DNA from: Gammaproteobacteria bacterium
GTDB lineage: Bacteria > Pseudomonadota > Gammaproteobacteria > Acidiferrobacterales > Acidiferrobacteraceae
Length of the DNA stretch: 7,942 bases
Direction: 5' to 3'
NCBI GenBank assembly: GCA_028064935.1
Contig: JAPTWT010000157.1
Coordinates: 1-7,942 of the forward strand
How positions within the stretch are numbered: the first letter of the stretch is position 1; each line of letters begins with the position of its first letter. The translations under genes and the position numbers were made by a program. This document shows positions 7,045-7,942 of this stretch, piece by piece. A model generated the notes under the pieces. The model was not told where the DNA came from. It did no database searches and was given only the letters and a program-made list of their open reading frames with translations.

Positions 7045-7942
7045 ATGCGCGTACTCGTGACCGGGGCCCGCGGCTTCATCGGCACGGCCCTGGTTCCGGC
7101 CCTGGAGGCCGCCGGTCATACCGTGCGCGGCGTGGGACGGGGCGCACGCCCAGCGGTGAAGGACTGGTGGCAGGCGGATCTTACCGTGCCGGAGTCGCTG
7201 GCGGGCGTGTGCGATGCCTGCGAGGCCGTCATCCATCTCGCGGGGGTCGCCCATACCCGTGCCGGTGCCCACGAGCACGAGGCGGTGACCGTCGCCGGTA
7301 CCCGGGCGCTCATCGCCGAGGCCCGCGCGGCGCATGTCGCGCAATTCCTGTTCGTGAGCAGCATCAAGGTGGAATGCGCGCGCGACGCCTACGCCGAGAG
7401 CCGCCGCATGGGCGAGGACATGGTGCGCGCCTGCGGCCTGCCATCGGTGGTGATCGTGCGCCCGGCGCTCGTTTATGGCCCTGGTATGCGCGGTAACCTT
7501 AACCGGCTGGTGCAGATGGCAGATCTTTCCTGGCCCCTGCCGATCCCACGCGGGGGTGCGCGCCGCAGTCTCGTACATTGTGAGGACCTTGCGCGCGTGC
7601 TGGTGGCGTTGTTGGCGCATCGCGCGCGCGATGCCCTATATACCGTGACCGACGGCGCCTCCTACACCATGCGTGATATCTATGATCTCATGAGGGCCGC
7701 CCTCGGCCGCCCCGCGGCGCGTTATGCCCTGCCCGAAGGCATCGTGCCGGCCGTGGCGCGGTTCGGCGATTGGATGACGCGCTTGACCGGCCGCCGATGG
7801 CCATGGAACAGTGACGGACTTGCGCCGCTGCTCGCATCGTGCACGAGCGACGACCGGCGTGTGTGGGCAGACCTCGGCATGGTCCCGGGTTATACGCTGG
7901 CGTCGGGCATCGCCGCGATGGTGGCGGCGCGCGGGGCGCGGT
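7045..7942 (+). CDS. WbpV-like NAD(P)-dependent sugar epimerase/reductase, 3'-truncated by the window edge, variant active site
   Basis: The frame is open from ATG 7045 to the window end (299 codons). Family members are about 310-330 residues, so only a short tail is missing. The Rossmann start MRVLVTGARGFIG has the GxxGxxG motif. AVIHLAGVAHT (61-71), FLFVSSIKV (101-109), VVIVRPALVYGPGMRGNL (135-152), ARRSLVHCEDLARVL (172-186) and VTDGASYT (201-208) follow the pattern of extended SDRs of the WbpV/WcaG type. These act on nucleotide sugars, for example the C4 reduction giving UDP-QuiNAc in O-antigen pathways. The region after the catalytic serines is unusual. Tyr116 sits in YAESR, so the expected catalytic lysine is Arg120 (CGC at 7402-7404). 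Only six residues separate SSIKV from that tyrosine, where relatives usually have about twenty. No frameshift is evident. The exact substrate is unknown, and activity may be altered or lost. The position 10 bases after the ABC gene points to one glycan pathway. Confidence 0.87.
   Translation, partial: MRVLVTGARGFIGTALVPALEAAGHTVRGVGRGARPAVKDWWQADLTVPESLAGVCDACEAVIHLAGVAHTRAGAHEHEAVTVAGTRALIAEARAAHVAQFLFVSSIKVECARDAYAESRRMGEDMVRACGLPSVVIVRPALVYGPGMRGNLNRLVQMADLSWPLPIPRGGARRSLVHCEDLARVLVALLAHRARDALYTVTDGASYTMRDIYDLMRAALGRPAARYALPEGIVPAVARFGDWMTRLTGRRWPWNSDGLAPLLASCTSDDRRVWADLGMVPGYTLASGIAAMVAARGAR

Noticed and set aside
6847..7620. 257-codon open frame on the - strand spanning the ABC end and the epimerase
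   Set aside because: The + strand frames carry clear ABC and SDR motifs through this region, while the reverse translation has no family features.
1..7942. tRNA/rRNA genes, insertion sequences, CRISPR repeats or phage genes
   Set aside because: The window is almost fully occupied by seven coding genes, and I saw no cloverleaf candidates, spaced direct repeats, terminal inverted repeats or transposase motifs.

Overview
The window is a gene-dense, one-directional stretch of a GC-rich Gram-negative genome. All seven recognisable genes are on the + strand. They are separated by overlaps or gaps of 4-11 bases, except for one 75-base gap. LapB, which controls lipopolysaccharide (LPS) synthesis, and the ADP-heptose enzymes indicate an LPS-bearing proteobacterium. 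The lapB-pyrF order suits a gammaproteobacterium. The kinase-only heptose enzyme and the long form of HldD are more like betaproteobacterial versions, so a deep-branching, GC-rich gammaproteobacterium (for example an Acidiferrobacter- or Acidithiobacillus-like lineage) is a reasonable but unproven guess.

Layout: (1) 1-1058, 3' part of lapB, with TPR repeats and a C-terminal rubredoxin-like Cys4 site. (2) 1048-1767, pyrF, orotidine-5'-phosphate decarboxylase. (3) 1779-2747, hldA/rfaE1, the stand-alone heptose-7-phosphate kinase. (4) 2744-3745, hldD/rfaD, ADP-heptose 6-epimerase. (5) 3756-5168, manC-type bifunctional GDP-mannose pyrophosphorylase/phosphomannose isomerase. (6) 5244-7034, a fused ABC half-exporter resembling PglK/MsbA-type lipid-linked glycan flippases. 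(7) 7045-7942, 5' part of a WbpV-like NAD-dependent sugar epimerase/reductase that runs off the window.

The genes have a shared theme of cell-surface glycan synthesis. LapB adjusts LPS output, HldA and HldD make the heptose for the LPS inner core, and ManC supplies GDP-mannose. The ABC protein probably moves a lipid-linked glycan or a glycolipid across the inner membrane, and the last gene probably modifies a nucleotide sugar. The left half (lapB to hldD) is conserved core. From manC onward the genes look like the start of an O-antigen or exopolysaccharide locus.

I saw no RNA genes, mobile elements, CRISPR array or clear terminators, and no evident new system. The most unusual detail is in the last gene, where the catalytic YxxxK motif reads YxxxR and the preceding active-site loop looks about 15 residues short.
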